DNA of 64,000 bases. Origin: Paenibacillus sp. EZ-K15. Its GTDB lineage: Bacteria > Bacillota > Bacilli > Paenibacillales > Paenibacillaceae. Below, piece after piece: positions 9,150 through 18,036 of the stretch. How positions within the stretch are numbered: the stretch's first letter is position 1; every line of letters begins with the position of its first letter. The notes beneath the pieces are model-generated. The model was not told the DNA's origin. It worked only from the letters and a program-made list of their open reading frames with translations, and did no database searches. Location: NCBI RefSeq assembly GCF_002573715.1, contig NZ_PDHM01000028.1, forward strand, positions 375,651-439,650, read 5' to 3'. The position numbers and the translations under genes were made by a program.

Positions 9150-9764
9150 CTATTTGTTATTCATAACAAGCTCATATTTCTTAAAAATCCAAGAGAAACT
9201 CATGTCATTCATGGCATCTTGACTTATGCGAACAGATGGCTTTTGCTCTTCCATAGCATCTTTCGAATGTACCGAGAAACGAAGCAGCTTTGTCATTTTC
9301 TTCGTATATTTTGCTATTTCATCAAAAAAATCATAAGTTAACGGCTGATGTCCCCGAATATCCTCATAAATATAATACTTCCCTTGTTCATCCTCTACAT
9401 TGATTTGAACGCCTTTAGGAAGGGAGAGCATGACATACGGTAATTCATCTTCTGCCCACTGCCCAAGATAGGGAAATTGGACACCTTCATTTCTGACAAA
9501 GAATCCGGAGTTTTCATTACCCATAACAAAAGAAATAGAATAGACAAAGAAAGGGTGGTAATTGGGCTTTTCTGAAGCTGTAAAATACTGATAATAGGTT
9601 CTATACGCCTCATACACCTGATTTAGATCATCTTGGGTCCTGGCATAATTGGTATGATGGAATTGTGCTTGTTTTTGCTCAAAGAATGTCAAAACACTTT
9701 TAAATTCTTCCGGCGTTATAAAGAATTTCACTTTATAAAATCCGCTGTTTTTCAATCTATCCAT
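9150..9764 (-). CDS. hypothetical protein
   Basis: 204 residues, not recognised. Soluble, aromatic-rich and mixed alpha/beta in composition, with no signal peptide or membrane segment. The start at 9764 has GGCGGTGAG 5 bp upstream on the minus strand. It is transcribed toward the SLH gene and has no obvious operon partner. Confidence 0.6.
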   Translation of the reverse strand: MDRLKNSGFYKVKFFITPEEFKSVLTFFEQKQAQFHHTNYARTQDDLNQVYEAYRTYYQYFTASEKPNYHPFFVYSISFVMGNENSGFFVRNEGVQFPYLGQWAEDELPYVMLSLPKGVQINVEDEQGKYYIYEDIRGHQPLTYDFFDEIAKYTKKMTKLLRFSVHSKDAMEEQKPSVRISQDAMNDMSFSWIFKKYELVMNNK

Positions 9765-9912
9765 TCATCTCACCGCCAAATATTAGACTCATTAGTTTTA
9801 ATAATTCTGATACCTATTCCACATATCTCGCACTTTTTCCTGGATTTTTTCTATACCATTAATTTCCGCCGTTGTAATGACACATTTCATCGATGCAAAA
9901 ACCCCAGTAAGG

Positions 9913-9946
9913 AAAAAAGCCGCAGCTTCAATGCTTCGGCTTTTTG
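9913..9946 (-). terminator. rho-independent terminator
   Basis: AAAAAGCCG and CGGCTTTTT (9914-9922 and 9937-9945) form a stem extended by AGC/GCT. On the minus strand it ends in a T run just after the hybrid kinase gene. The symmetric A and T tracts make it potentially bidirectional. Confidence 0.8.
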
Positions 9947-9968
9947 TCGTTTAGAATAAAATAACCAC

Positions 9969-12900
9969 TCACTTCGTTTCGCTGCGCACGTAAAAAGTTA
10001 CCTTAGTCCCCTTACCTAATGTGCTTTTTACTTGGAGTCCTGTTCCGAAGTGCCGCTTTAAGCGCTGATCCGTATTGATCAGGCCGACTCCTGAGCTACG
10101 GTCTGCTCTTCTTTCCAATACCCGCTGCAGTTGAACTTCGTCCATTCCGATCCCATTGTCTTGAACGGATATCTCTGTTAGCGTGTCATGGACAGAAATC
10201 CGAATATGTATTTCCCCTCCACGAGTGCGCTTCATAATGCCATGTCTTATGGCATTTTCAACCAAAGGCTGAATCGAGAGGAAAGGGACTTTTAACTCTT
10301 CGCAGTCATCTACCTCCCAAACGACCTGTAGCCGCTCATCAAACCGGACCTTTTCAATGTATACATATGAGCGCACTAGACTTAACTCCTCTTTAATCGA
10401 AACAAGTCCATCCATATCTTGGAATCTAAATTTATACCTCAAAAAATTGCTGAATTCATCAAGCAAATGACGCATCTTATCCAAATTAATGTCACTTAGA
10501 GCGGTTACGGCACTTAATGCATTAAATAAGAAATGAGGTTGGATTTGCGCTTGAAGCCATGCAGCCTCTAACCGCAGTTGTTCCCGAACCGTTTGTTTAA
10601 TCGTGGTTAGCGCCTCAATCCGCGATCTGATTTCTAATGCTTCCACTGGCTTTGTCACATAATCGTTTGCTCCTGCAAAAAAACCGCTTTGGATATCCTT
10701 CGGCTGGCTTCTTGCGGTAAGGAGCAGTACAGGGAGCTCGGTAAGTGTATATCGCTCTCGAATCCTTCGTGTCAGCTCATAACCCGACATCTGCGGCATC
10801 ATAATATCGGTGATGACCAGATCCCATTCCTTCGTGTCCAGCATAGCCAATGCTTCTTTACCGCTCGTTGCCATCGTTACATCATAATCGTCAGGCGGTA
10901 GTATGGTTTCGAGCACTTGCAGATTAACAGGATCATCATCCACAATTAATAAGAGCGGACGATCACGATTCATTGCAATAAAGGTTGTTTGTTTTTCCGC
11001 TGACGGAATGTCCTCTTTTTCCAGAACGATTGAGGCTGTTTCCTGAGTCGACACTGCCTGTAATGTTGTGGGTTCGAATGAGTCGGAAACATCTTCTTCC
11101 TCCTCCGCATTCAAACCCGCTAGCTTTAACGAAAATGTAAACTTCGAGCCTTCTCCTAAAACAGAAGACACCTCTAAGGTACCTCGATGAAGCTCAATGA
11201 GTTGCTTGCTTATACTTAAGCCCAACCCAAAGCCGCCTTCGATCATGGTCTCATTCGCGCTGGCTTGCTCGTACGGAAGGAATAAGCGTTTCAGCATGTC
11301 CTCATCCATTCCGATCCCGGTATCAGCAATAACAATATACGCTCTTCCGTCATCTGCCAAAGCCTGAATTGAAATGATACCTTCATTCGTATACTTCACG
11401 GCATTATGAAGCAAATTGAAAACGATTTGAATCACCCGGTTCTCATCCGCAATGACGGGTGGAAAATCCTCAGGAATCTGATTTACAATTTTGACAGACT
11501 TCACTTCAGCGTTAAATTGCAGCATATCAATGACTCCGGTTACGATCGGCTGAATCGATATGACTTTTTTCTGTAGACGCGGATTGCCCTCCCGTAGACT
11601 CATCACATCAATCAAATCATTTAATATAAGTGTTAGCCGACGTCCTACAGATAGTACCGTTTCGAGTTCCTTGACGCTCCTATCCTGTAACAACTGTCGT
11701 TCCCTGTTCAAAACGGATTGTGACATGTTAAGGATGCTATGAAGCGGATTTTTGAATTCATGAGACGTATTCGCCAAAAATTGATCTTTATGGTCATTCA
11801 CTCTTTGCAAGGTTGCGGCAATCTCCTTGGTGTTAGCATGCATGTTGAAATACCCCTTAAACCATACGGCGGCCAAGCATCCCATCGAAAAAATCAGATC
11901 AAACGGATAATGGGCAACGCTCAAAGCGCTTTCCCGCAAGATTAGCGCCCAAAGGAAATGATGGACCAGCGCAAGCATGGAAAAAAGCAGTAACAGATGG
12001 TCTTTGATACCCTTGATTACCTTTTTTACGATGGCAATGATCGTGATGATTGCTGTGGTAAAGCCCAATAGAAAATAAACTGGGAAGAGCATGATCACCT
12101 GAGGCGGAGCCAAGAACAAGGTCAAGCCGGCAGTCCCAATAATCATAACATTATAAACAGGATAAACCCTGCTCCAATAAGGGAGTTCGCGATGAGTGGT
12201 ACATTCCAGCAACGCATAGCATCCAATCATGAACGCCGCATTGGACAGCCGAAAGTCCCAATCACTGCCGACGTAGAATAATTGATGGAACAACTTCTCA
12301 TCCGTACTCAATACACTCGAAAGGGTTACGCACAAGGTCAGCAAAGAAAAATAAAGCAGCCTCTTTTCCCTATTTCCCAGTAAAAATAAAATAAGCGCAT
12401 AAACCGAATGCATCAAAAATAGGATAGCTCCCAGCGTCTGCATGGAAACGGAGAGTTTCATTTCCCTCCCAATGGCTGCTTCCGAACCGAATTTAATGGA
12501 CCTGGCAATGCCGCCGCTCCGACTATCCACATAATTTGCCGCCTGAATCACCATTTCGATGACGCCGTTGTCGTCTGCCGTAAAGCTTGTAGAATAAGGC
12601 AGGTTCTTCGCCGTATATTCATCCTTCGTTTCCGCTACCCGACCGGATTTGGCAAGCAACCGGCCATTTACGTATACTTCGGATGAAGTACGCACGTTGG
12701 ATACACGAATGCTATAATTCATGTCGTTCTCTGGATTTACAAGAATACGCAGTCGATAGGTCCCAAATCCATAGGAAGTTGACTCTTCACCATGCAAAGC
12801 TTCATTCCATCCTCCCGGAACCGAAATCAGCTTTGGCTCGATCTCGGCTGACACACGCTGCCGACGACCACCATCCAGCAACCATTGTGAGGGATAAAAC

Positions 12901-13109
12901 TCCCATTCCCCATCAAGTAAGAGAACGCCGCCATCTTCTGCATTCCAATGACGTAAATCCAATTGCCCATTCGGAATGGACACCTGCTTTTGATGAGGTA
13001 ACAATTCCATCCACACCATGCGCAAGCTCGATAGAATGACTAACAATAACCCAATTAACAAGATCATATGACTCTTTTTCATTTGGTATTTTGGTGAGTC
13101 GTTTGCCAA
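9969..13109 (-). CDS. hybrid sensor with two histidine-kinase cores and an internal receiver
   Basis: 1046 residues. One N-terminal membrane segment, an extracellular 7TMR-DISM-type beta-rich sensor (about 40-215), and a block of about seven membrane segments (about 225-420). Then a HisKA/HATPase kinase with H450 (TSHEFKNPLHS), a receiver with D768 (LVITDIMMP), and a second LytS/YehU-type kinase with H859 (QIQPHFLFNAL) and its own GHKL ATPase (DNGIGMD). No response regulator lies next to it, so the output partner is elsewhere. The start is TTG 13109: AGGAGAGG sits 8 bp upstream and no better ATG exists. The extracellular module suggests carbohydrate or small-ligand sensing (inference). Confidence 0.85.
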   Translation of the reverse strand: MANDSPKYQMKKSHMILLIGLLLVILSSLRMVWMELLPHQKQVSIPNGQLDLRHWNAEDGGVLLLDGEWEFYPSQWLLDGGRRQRVSAEIEPKLISVPGGWNEALHGEESTSYGFGTYRLRILVNPENDMNYSIRVSNVRTSSEVYVNGRLLAKSGRVAETKDEYTAKNLPYSTSFTADDNGVIEMVIQAANYVDSRSGGIARSIKFGSEAAIGREMKLSVSMQTLGAILFLMHSVYALILFLLGNREKRLLYFSLLTLCVTLSSVLSTDEKLFHQLFYVGSDWDFRLSNAAFMIGCYALLECTTHRELPYWSRVYPVYNVMIIGTAGLTLFLAPPQVIMLFPVYFLLGFTTAIITIIAIVKKVIKGIKDHLLLLFSMLALVHHFLWALILRESALSVAHYPFDLIFSMGCLAAVWFKGYFNMHANTKEIAATLQRVNDHKDQFLANTSHEFKNPLHSILNMSQSVLNRERQLLQDRSVKELETVLSVGRRLTLILNDLIDVMSLREGNPRLQKKVISIQPIVTGVIDMLQFNAEVKSVKIVNQIPEDFPPVIADENRVIQIVFNLLHNAVKYTNEGIISIQALADDGRAYIVIADTGIGMDEDMLKRLFLPYEQASANETMIEGGFGLGLSISKQLIELHRGTLEVSSVLGEGSKFTFSLKLAGLNAEEEEDVSDSFEPTTLQAVSTQETASIVLEKEDIPSAEKQTTFIAMNRDRPLLLIVDDDPVNLQVLETILPPDDYDVTMATSGKEALAMLDTKEWDLVITDIMMPQMSGYELTRRIRERYTLTELPVLLLTARSQPKDIQSGFFAGANDYVTKPVEALEIRSRIEALTTIKQTVREQLRLEAAWLQAQIQPHFLFNALSAVTALSDINLDKMRHLLDEFSNFLRYKFRFQDMDGLVSIKEELSLVRSYVYIEKVRFDERLQVVWEVDDCEELKVPFLSIQPLVENAIRHGIMKRTRGGEIHIRISVHDTLTEISVQDNGIGMDEVQLQRVLERRADRSSGVGLINTDQRLKRHFGTGLQVKSTLGKGTKVTFYVRSETK

Positions 13110-13182
13110 GAAGTATTCCTCTCCTAATCCATTCTAATATAGGCACTGCTCCATCATTTACGGTTCCAAATAGATATGAAAG

Positions 13183-13220
13183 AACAACCATTGACGACTT
13201 CAATGCCATCAATGGTTGTT
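13183..13220 (-). terminator. inverted repeat after SLH relic, possible old terminator
   Basis: A perfect 12-bp stem AACAACCATTGA / TCAATGGTTGTT with a 14-nt loop. It lies 17 bp beyond the stop codon of the SLH gene relic on the minus strand, where a terminator would be expected. The U run is poor (CTTTCAT). Confidence 0.45.
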
Positions 13221-13236
13221 TGCGTTGCTTCATTAT

Positions 13237-13338
13237 TTATATATCGACCAGGATGGTCAATTTCAGTAGCCTTGCAATCCGTGCTCTTACCTCGGCACGC
13301 GTCAATTGCGCAGCATCCAAATAGTGTCCTATATCAGA
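13237..13338 (-). pseudogene. 3' relic of an SLH-domain gene
   Basis: On the minus strand the frame ending in TAA at 13239-13237 reads DIGHYLDAAQLTRAEVRARI followed by ARLLKLTILVDI. This is the end of an SLH motif (TRAE plus RLLxL). An in-frame stop precedes it by 33 codons and no start or ribosome site is present, so only the last SLH repeat survives. It explains much of the 366-bp gap between the GH85 and hybrid-kinase genes. Confidence 0.6.
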
Positions 13339-13426
13339 TTAACAACCCTAACTATACAAAATCTATACATGCTGGACTCGGGCCTTGATGGCGGTTTTAT
13401 GACGGGACCCAAACTATATAGCAACC

Positions 13427-13463
13427 AAAAAAAAGCGTCCCCATCTAAGGGAAACGCTCTTTC
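13427..13463 (-). terminator. rho-independent terminator of the GH85 gene
   Basis: On the minus strand AGCGTTTCCC pairs with GGGGACGCT and is followed by eight T residues. It lies about 13 bp past the GH85 stop. Confidence 0.8.
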
Positions 13464-13475
13464 TAGTAATCCGAA

Positions 13476-16256
13476 TTATTTTAAGCCCAGTACTTCAAAA
13501 TCATAAATCCGCGCTGCCGTATCCCCGCCTTGTGTCGCCTTCTCTACTTGAAGACGCACGTACTGTGCGGAGGTAAGTTCGATGGCATGGCTGCTGACCG
13601 CTTTCGTATTGTCTTTGACCGATACCGCATCCTTCCATTCCTTGCCGTCCGAGCTTACCTGAATGGTGAATGCCCGCGTATTGAATGCGGCCGGCTCTCC
13701 TCCGGCTTCCGCATGCTTGATCACGAATTCGCTGATCTTATGCTCGGCTCCCAAGTCCACCGTCATCGAATGAGGCCCGTCTCCGACAGCACACCATTTG
13801 GTAGCCGTATTACCGTCCACCGCAAATTGAGGTGCTTCCTTCTCATTCACGAAGCTGGATGCTGACGTTTTCTTGCCAAGGGCAAGGTTGCCAACGCCAT
13901 TCTCCGCTTCCCGTGTAACCGTAATGAGCTTCTTCCGAACCAAGTCCTCGCCAACGCTATTTTTAGCGGTTAGCGTCACTTCGTACGTTCCTTCCTCCGG
14001 ATATGTCACTTTAGGATTCTGCTCCGTGCTGGATGCTGGCTGTCCACCGGGGAAGCTCCAGCTCCAGGACTCCGTCACTTCCGATGAAAGATCCGTGAAT
14101 TGTACCGTTTCTCCCGGTGCGATCAGCGTTTTATCCGCTTTGAAGGCTGCAACCGGCTTCGGATATTCCGGCCAGTCAAAGCTTATCGACGATGCTTTTC
14201 CTTGTTCGTAATGGCGGTTCACCGGAATCACGACCATCTTGGTTGCCTGCTCTTTCAGCAGCCGCTTCATTTCCGGCACGTAATATACGGTATTCCCCGT
14301 CATGCCCATCAACTCGTACTTGCCGTCCGGATGAACCCGGTACACCTGGTAGTACATCACGTCCTCAGCCTGTTTCGGTGCCTTCCAAGACAACCGCGCA
14401 TCCCCATATATTCCGTCGCGGAAGTCGTTCTCGATGACCTGCAGATCGGTCACCTGATGCGGCTTCTTCGCCTGATCGTTCACCCGCGTAACGGCCAGAC
14501 GGCCGATATTGGCCCGATAATCCGCGATATCCGCGGCAGATTCGAATTGGAGCGAGATTCCCACGATCGTGCGGCCTTTATACTTGTTCAGCTTGACGCT
14601 TCCCTGCTTCCAATCCTGATCTGCGCCCGTGGCGGCCCACTTGCCAGGCTCGAAAAATTCATACTTATCCGGCGCATCGGAGAATGCCAAACCGATCTTT
14701 ACCTTGGCGTCCTTCGCATTGTCCGCATAGACGAGCGATACTTCCGTCGTCGCTTCAACCGGGATATTCGCCTTATACAGCTTGACGTGAGTAGAGGAGC
14801 CTTTGCTTACGGCACCCGCCACCTGAAGCGAGCTTCCACCGTAATAAGACTTGTTGAAATCGAATCCAGGCTTGAGGGCTTCACCCTTGCCGTTCGTTTC
14901 CGTGATCCAGCGCCAGGTCGGCAAAATATCCTGCAGGCTCCGGTTGCTCCAGTCGCTGCTTCGCATCACTTTGCCGTCCACCGCAAACATATGGCCGTTA
15001 CCGGTATTAAAATGGGTGACAAATTCGGAACCGGTGAGCACGGTTTTGGCAACGACATCATTTGCAATCCCTCTCCAGGCAAGCGGATCGGTCCCTTCAG
15101 GCTGCGAGGTATTAGCCGGATTCATCCCAGGTCCCGCCCAGAAAATCTGCTCCTTTTTCATATACTCCTCATGAGTTTTAGAGCTGTTGAACGCCCAATC
15201 AGGACGGTAAATGCCGAGGGAGGTCGTCGCTTTCTTGCCGTCCGGGAACACAACCGGCCAATTGAACTTGCCCTCGTAGCCGTTCGCCTCCACGTCGATG
15301 CCAGCGTAAAGATCATACGGGCTGCGACCAAGCTCTGCCGCTTTGGCCGGGGAGTTCAAGAATGGCGTGATGTAGTCGTATTTGCCATTCTTCTCGTCCT
15401 TAAACTGCCAGCGGAAATCGATAAACATATTGTCGGAAACGCGCTGATTCCCCGCCTGGAAGAACATCTCGTTCTTATCCGTCAAAGCTCCCTGCCACTT
15501 CACCGGGCCTTCCTTGATCATGGAATCGTACCAGATCACTTCCATGCCAGGCGCTTTTTTCTGCTGAAGATACGTTAAAAATTCAGCCATCTTGGCAGCA
15601 TCCTCAGGCGTTCCGCCCTGAGTTTCCTGATTGATGAACCAGCCGTCAAATCCGTAATACGTTGCAACCTCAATCAGTTTGTCTGCAACCGGGAAGGATC
15701 CGTCCTCCCGCTGCTTTAACAGATCATGCAGCCACTGGATCTTGCCTCCATGCTCGGTTTGTGGCAAGAAAACGGTTCCAAAAACAGGTACGCCATTCTT
15801 GTGGGCCGCATCGATCACGTCGGCGCTTGGCGGAACGATCAATCCTTCACCTGCAGAGCCGCCCCACATCACCAGCTTGTCGATATACTGCCAGTTACTG
15901 AACGTATAGGTATGGAACTTCTCCGAGCCTTGGGATGGAGCTCCGCTTGTGCTTGGATACATGGAAGCAATCGATAAAACCTTCACTTCCTCCTTGGCAT
16001 TGCGGTTTACCTTATGGCCCTGGATACGCTGATCCTCCAGCTTAACCGTCCCCCGGTTAAAAAGCGCATCCTTATCCGTGGACGGCGACCATTCCAGCAG
16101 CGTGTTCGGATACCAATAGGACGAGTGAGGCTGTGCTGCCTCGGCTTCTCCAGCAAAACCCGTCAGGGACGCAGCCAGCACAGCCGTGCTCATCCATACC
16201 GTCATTCTGCGTTTCCACTGGGCTTTCGTTAAATAATCCGGTTTGATTCGTTTCAT
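13476..16256 (-). CDS. secreted GH85 endo-beta-N-acetylglucosaminidase
   Basis: 926 residues. A signal peptide ends near GEAEAAQ (about 40). The GH85 catalytic domain (about 45-400) carries YYGFDGWFINQET, in which N209 and E211 form the N-x-E pair used in substrate-assisted cleavage of the chitobiose core of N-glycans. A beta-sandwich region follows (about 480-600), then a PKD domain (about 700-780, WSWSFPGG) and a C-terminal F5/8-type CBM32-like domain (about 790-926). AGGAGG lies just upstream of the ATG at 16256. It is the extracellular enzyme of the adjacent ABC transporter/two-component locus and presumably releases oligosaccharides from glycoproteins. Confidence 0.87.
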   Translation of the reverse strand: MKRIKPDYLTKAQWKRRMTVWMSTAVLAASLTGFAGEAEAAQPHSSYWYPNTLLEWSPSTDKDALFNRGTVKLEDQRIQGHKVNRNAKEEVKVLSIASMYPSTSGAPSQGSEKFHTYTFSNWQYIDKLVMWGGSAGEGLIVPPSADVIDAAHKNGVPVFGTVFLPQTEHGGKIQWLHDLLKQREDGSFPVADKLIEVATYYGFDGWFINQETQGGTPEDAAKMAEFLTYLQQKKAPGMEVIWYDSMIKEGPVKWQGALTDKNEMFFQAGNQRVSDNMFIDFRWQFKDEKNGKYDYITPFLNSPAKAAELGRSPYDLYAGIDVEANGYEGKFNWPVVFPDGKKATTSLGIYRPDWAFNSSKTHEEYMKKEQIFWAGPGMNPANTSQPEGTDPLAWRGIANDVVAKTVLTGSEFVTHFNTGNGHMFAVDGKVMRSSDWSNRSLQDILPTWRWITETNGKGEALKPGFDFNKSYYGGSSLQVAGAVSKGSSTHVKLYKANIPVEATTEVSLVYADNAKDAKVKIGLAFSDAPDKYEFFEPGKWAATGADQDWKQGSVKLNKYKGRTIVGISLQFESAADIADYRANIGRLAVTRVNDQAKKPHQVTDLQVIENDFRDGIYGDARLSWKAPKQAEDVMYYQVYRVHPDGKYELMGMTGNTVYYVPEMKRLLKEQATKMVVIPVNRHYEQGKASSISFDWPEYPKPVAAFKADKTLIAPGETVQFTDLSSEVTESWSWSFPGGQPASSTEQNPKVTYPEEGTYEVTLTAKNSVGEDLVRKKLITVTREAENGVGNLALGKKTSASSFVNEKEAPQFAVDGNTATKWCAVGDGPHSMTVDLGAEHKISEFVIKHAEAGGEPAAFNTRAFTIQVSSDGKEWKDAVSVKDNTKAVSSHAIELTSAQYVRLQVEKATQGGDTAARIYDFEVLGLK

Positions 16257-16297
16257 GGGAAAACCTCCTGTTTATGTAATGATTTCGTGGTGAACAA

Positions 16298-16311
16298 TGA
16301 ATGCGTTTTCC
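16298..16311 (-). promoter_or_regulatory. cre-like box upstream of GH85 gene
   Basis: TGAATGCGTTTTCC on the plus strand matches 12 of 14 positions of the catabolite-responsive element consensus TGWNANCGNTNWCA. It lies about 45 bp upstream of the GH85 start, suggesting CcpA control. The match is imperfect. Confidence 0.4.
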
Positions 16312-16335
16312 ATCCAAAAGAAGGAATGACAGAGA

Positions 16336-16363
16336 GAAACGGCCGCTTTAGATCAGCCGTTTC
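16336..16363 (-). terminator. hairpin between binding-protein and GH85 genes
   Basis: GAAACGGC and GCCGTTTC form an 8-bp stem with a 12-nt loop, 25 bp after the lipoprotein gene stop on the minus strand. There is no long T run, so it may be a partial terminator or an mRNA-stabilising hairpin. Confidence 0.5.
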
Positions 16364-16387
16364 TACCCCTCATACACTTTTCATGGA

Positions 16388-17908
16388 TTACTTGTTTTGT
16401 GCCTTCCACTCATCAAACTGCTTTTGAGCTTCAGCGATAACTTTGTCAATGCCAGCATCCTGGAATTTTTGTTTTGCTTTTGGCAAGTATTCTTCAGGAT
16501 CGATGGAGCCGGTGTACAGTGCAGGAATGAATTCCTTCGCCACGTTGGTGATGGCCGCAACTTCTGTTTTTACCGGAGCCGTGTCGAAGTTAAAGCCGAA
16601 CGTAGGAGCTACCACAGCCGAGCTGTTAAACTTCTCGAATGCTTCCCACTTGTCTTCAGGCTCGCCTTCATGAAGATACGTCAGGAACATATTGCCGAGC
16701 GCAAATCCAGGCATTGCATAGTTTTCCTGCATAGCAGGCATATCTTCGATGTATGGCCCTTCAAGCTTCTTGTAGTGCGTGCCTTCCAAACCGTATTGAA
16801 TCATATTGCGCAGTTTCTCATCCGTGTTCAGCAGGTTCAAGAACATCATTGCCCGCTCCGGATTTTTGGAGTACGAAGAAATCGCCATCATCGAACCCGC
16901 TGCAGAGCTGGTGTAAATAACCGGATCATGCATCGGTCTTGTCACAATGTCATATTTCGCGTTTCTGGACCAGCCGAGCTCTGCGTATGGCTGTGTAATC
17001 TCGCGGTCCACGAGCCATTTGCCGGTTTTGATGTTATCAATGCCGTCCAGCGTCGCTACGTCCTCGCGCACATAACCCGCTTTATAGTATTTGCGCATCG
17101 TGGTCAGAGCCGATTTCAGTTCAGGTGAATCCAACAGGTTCACAAATTTAAAGTCTTTGGTGTCAAGGTACATACCGATCGGAATTTCATCACCAAGCGG
17201 GAAATCAACCGGCAAGTACGGCTTAAAGCCTTTCGGTACAGCAAGCGGTGTAATATCTGCAGGCTCGCTCTCTTTAATCGTTTTCAGAAGCGGCTCGAGA
17301 TCCTCAAGCGTCGTTACATTGGAAATGTCCAGGTTGTACTTATCCAGATATTTCTTATTGAAGCGCCATACAAACTGCTGTGCCAGTTCCTTATTGGCCG
17401 GGATGCCATAGTTCACGCCGTTGACCTTCGTTCCTTCCAAGAAACGAGGATCCAGCGTTTCCTTAATGCCTTTTCCATATTGATCAAGCAGGTCATTCAG
17501 CGGCTTAAACGCGCCCTTCGCTGCATTTGGAAGATAATCGAACGCCCATGAGCTAGTGAAGGCGATGTCGTAATTCTCGCCGGAGCTTGTAATAACCTGC
17601 ATCCGCTGGCTGTAATCGCCCCAGTCGATCATACTGATCTCAATCGTTGCATTGATTTTTTCCGTCAAATATTTATTGATTTCCTCTTGAACCACGGGAA
17701 GATCCTTCTGGTTAGGTCCGATCATGTACATTTTTAGTTTGACCGGATCCAGCTTGGATACATCGACCGTGCCGTCGCTTTGAACGGCTGCCCCTTCTTT
17801 CGAAGGTTCGCCAGGCTTAGCGCCTTCCTTACTGCCGCAAGCCGACAATACGACCGTCAGCAGAAGCACGAGAGCAAGGGACAGTATAGAGACCTTTTTC
17901 TTAAACAT
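16388..17908 (-). CDS. ABC transporter substrate-binding lipoprotein (LplA-like)
   Basis: 506 residues. A lipoprotein signal peptide has the lipobox VVLSAC (lipidated Cys about 25), then a low-complexity linker and a family-1 extracellular solute-binding fold. Size and features match LplA/YtcQ-type oligosaccharide binding proteins of Paenibacillus. The start is ATG 17908, with AGGGGG 8 bp upstream; an upstream GTG at 17929 lies before that ribosome site. With the two upstream permeases it forms a CUT1 importer lacking its own ATPase, presumably served by a shared MsmX-type ATPase. The context next to GH85 suggests N-glycan-derived oligosaccharides. Confidence 0.85.
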   Translation of the reverse strand: MFKKKVSILSLALVLLLTVVLSACGSKEGAKPGEPSKEGAAVQSDGTVDVSKLDPVKLKMYMIGPNQKDLPVVQEEINKYLTEKINATIEISMIDWGDYSQRMQVITSSGENYDIAFTSSWAFDYLPNAAKGAFKPLNDLLDQYGKGIKETLDPRFLEGTKVNGVNYGIPANKELAQQFVWRFNKKYLDKYNLDISNVTTLEDLEPLLKTIKESEPADITPLAVPKGFKPYLPVDFPLGDEIPIGMYLDTKDFKFVNLLDSPELKSALTTMRKYYKAGYVREDVATLDGIDNIKTGKWLVDREITQPYAELGWSRNAKYDIVTRPMHDPVIYTSSAAGSMMAISSYSKNPERAMMFLNLLNTDEKLRNMIQYGLEGTHYKKLEGPYIEDMPAMQENYAMPGFALGNMFLTYLHEGEPEDKWEAFEKFNSSAVVAPTFGFNFDTAPVKTEVAAITNVAKEFIPALYTGSIDPEEYLPKAKQKFQDAGIDKVIAEAQKQFDEWKAQNK

Positions 17909-17948
17909 GTGTTTTTCCCCCTGTATCACTTAATGGTTAATGCTATAT

Positions 17949-17962
17949 TGACACCGCTTACA
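17949..17962 (-). promoter_or_regulatory. cre box upstream of binding-protein gene
   Basis: On the minus strand TGTAAGCGGTGTCA matches the consensus TGWNANCGNTNWCA at all 14 positions. It lies about 40 bp before the lipoprotein start, in the gap after the permease gene. It implies CcpA-mediated carbon catabolite control, and possibly a separate promoter for the binding protein. Confidence 0.6.
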
Positions 17963-17978
17963 CACTTGAGACATCAAA

Positions 17979-17994
17979 GCCGGATTTCTCCGGC
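17979..17994 (-). terminator. intercistronic hairpin
   Basis: GCCGGA and TCCGGC form a 6-bp GC-rich stem with a 4-nt loop, about 42 bp after the permease stop and before the lipoprotein gene. In such operons a weak hairpin here often sets the ratio of permease to binding-protein mRNA. Only a short T-rich tail follows. Confidence 0.45.
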
Positions 17995-18036
17995 AGTGTG
18001 CGATGCGGGTACAACCTTATGAAATTATGCTTGAAA

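Noticed and set aside
14100..15578. Long plus-strand open frame opposite the GH85 gene
   Set aside because: It is antisense to a clear GH85 coding sequence, its peptide is Arg/His/Leu-rich with no motif, and there is no ribosome site. A reverse-frame shadow.
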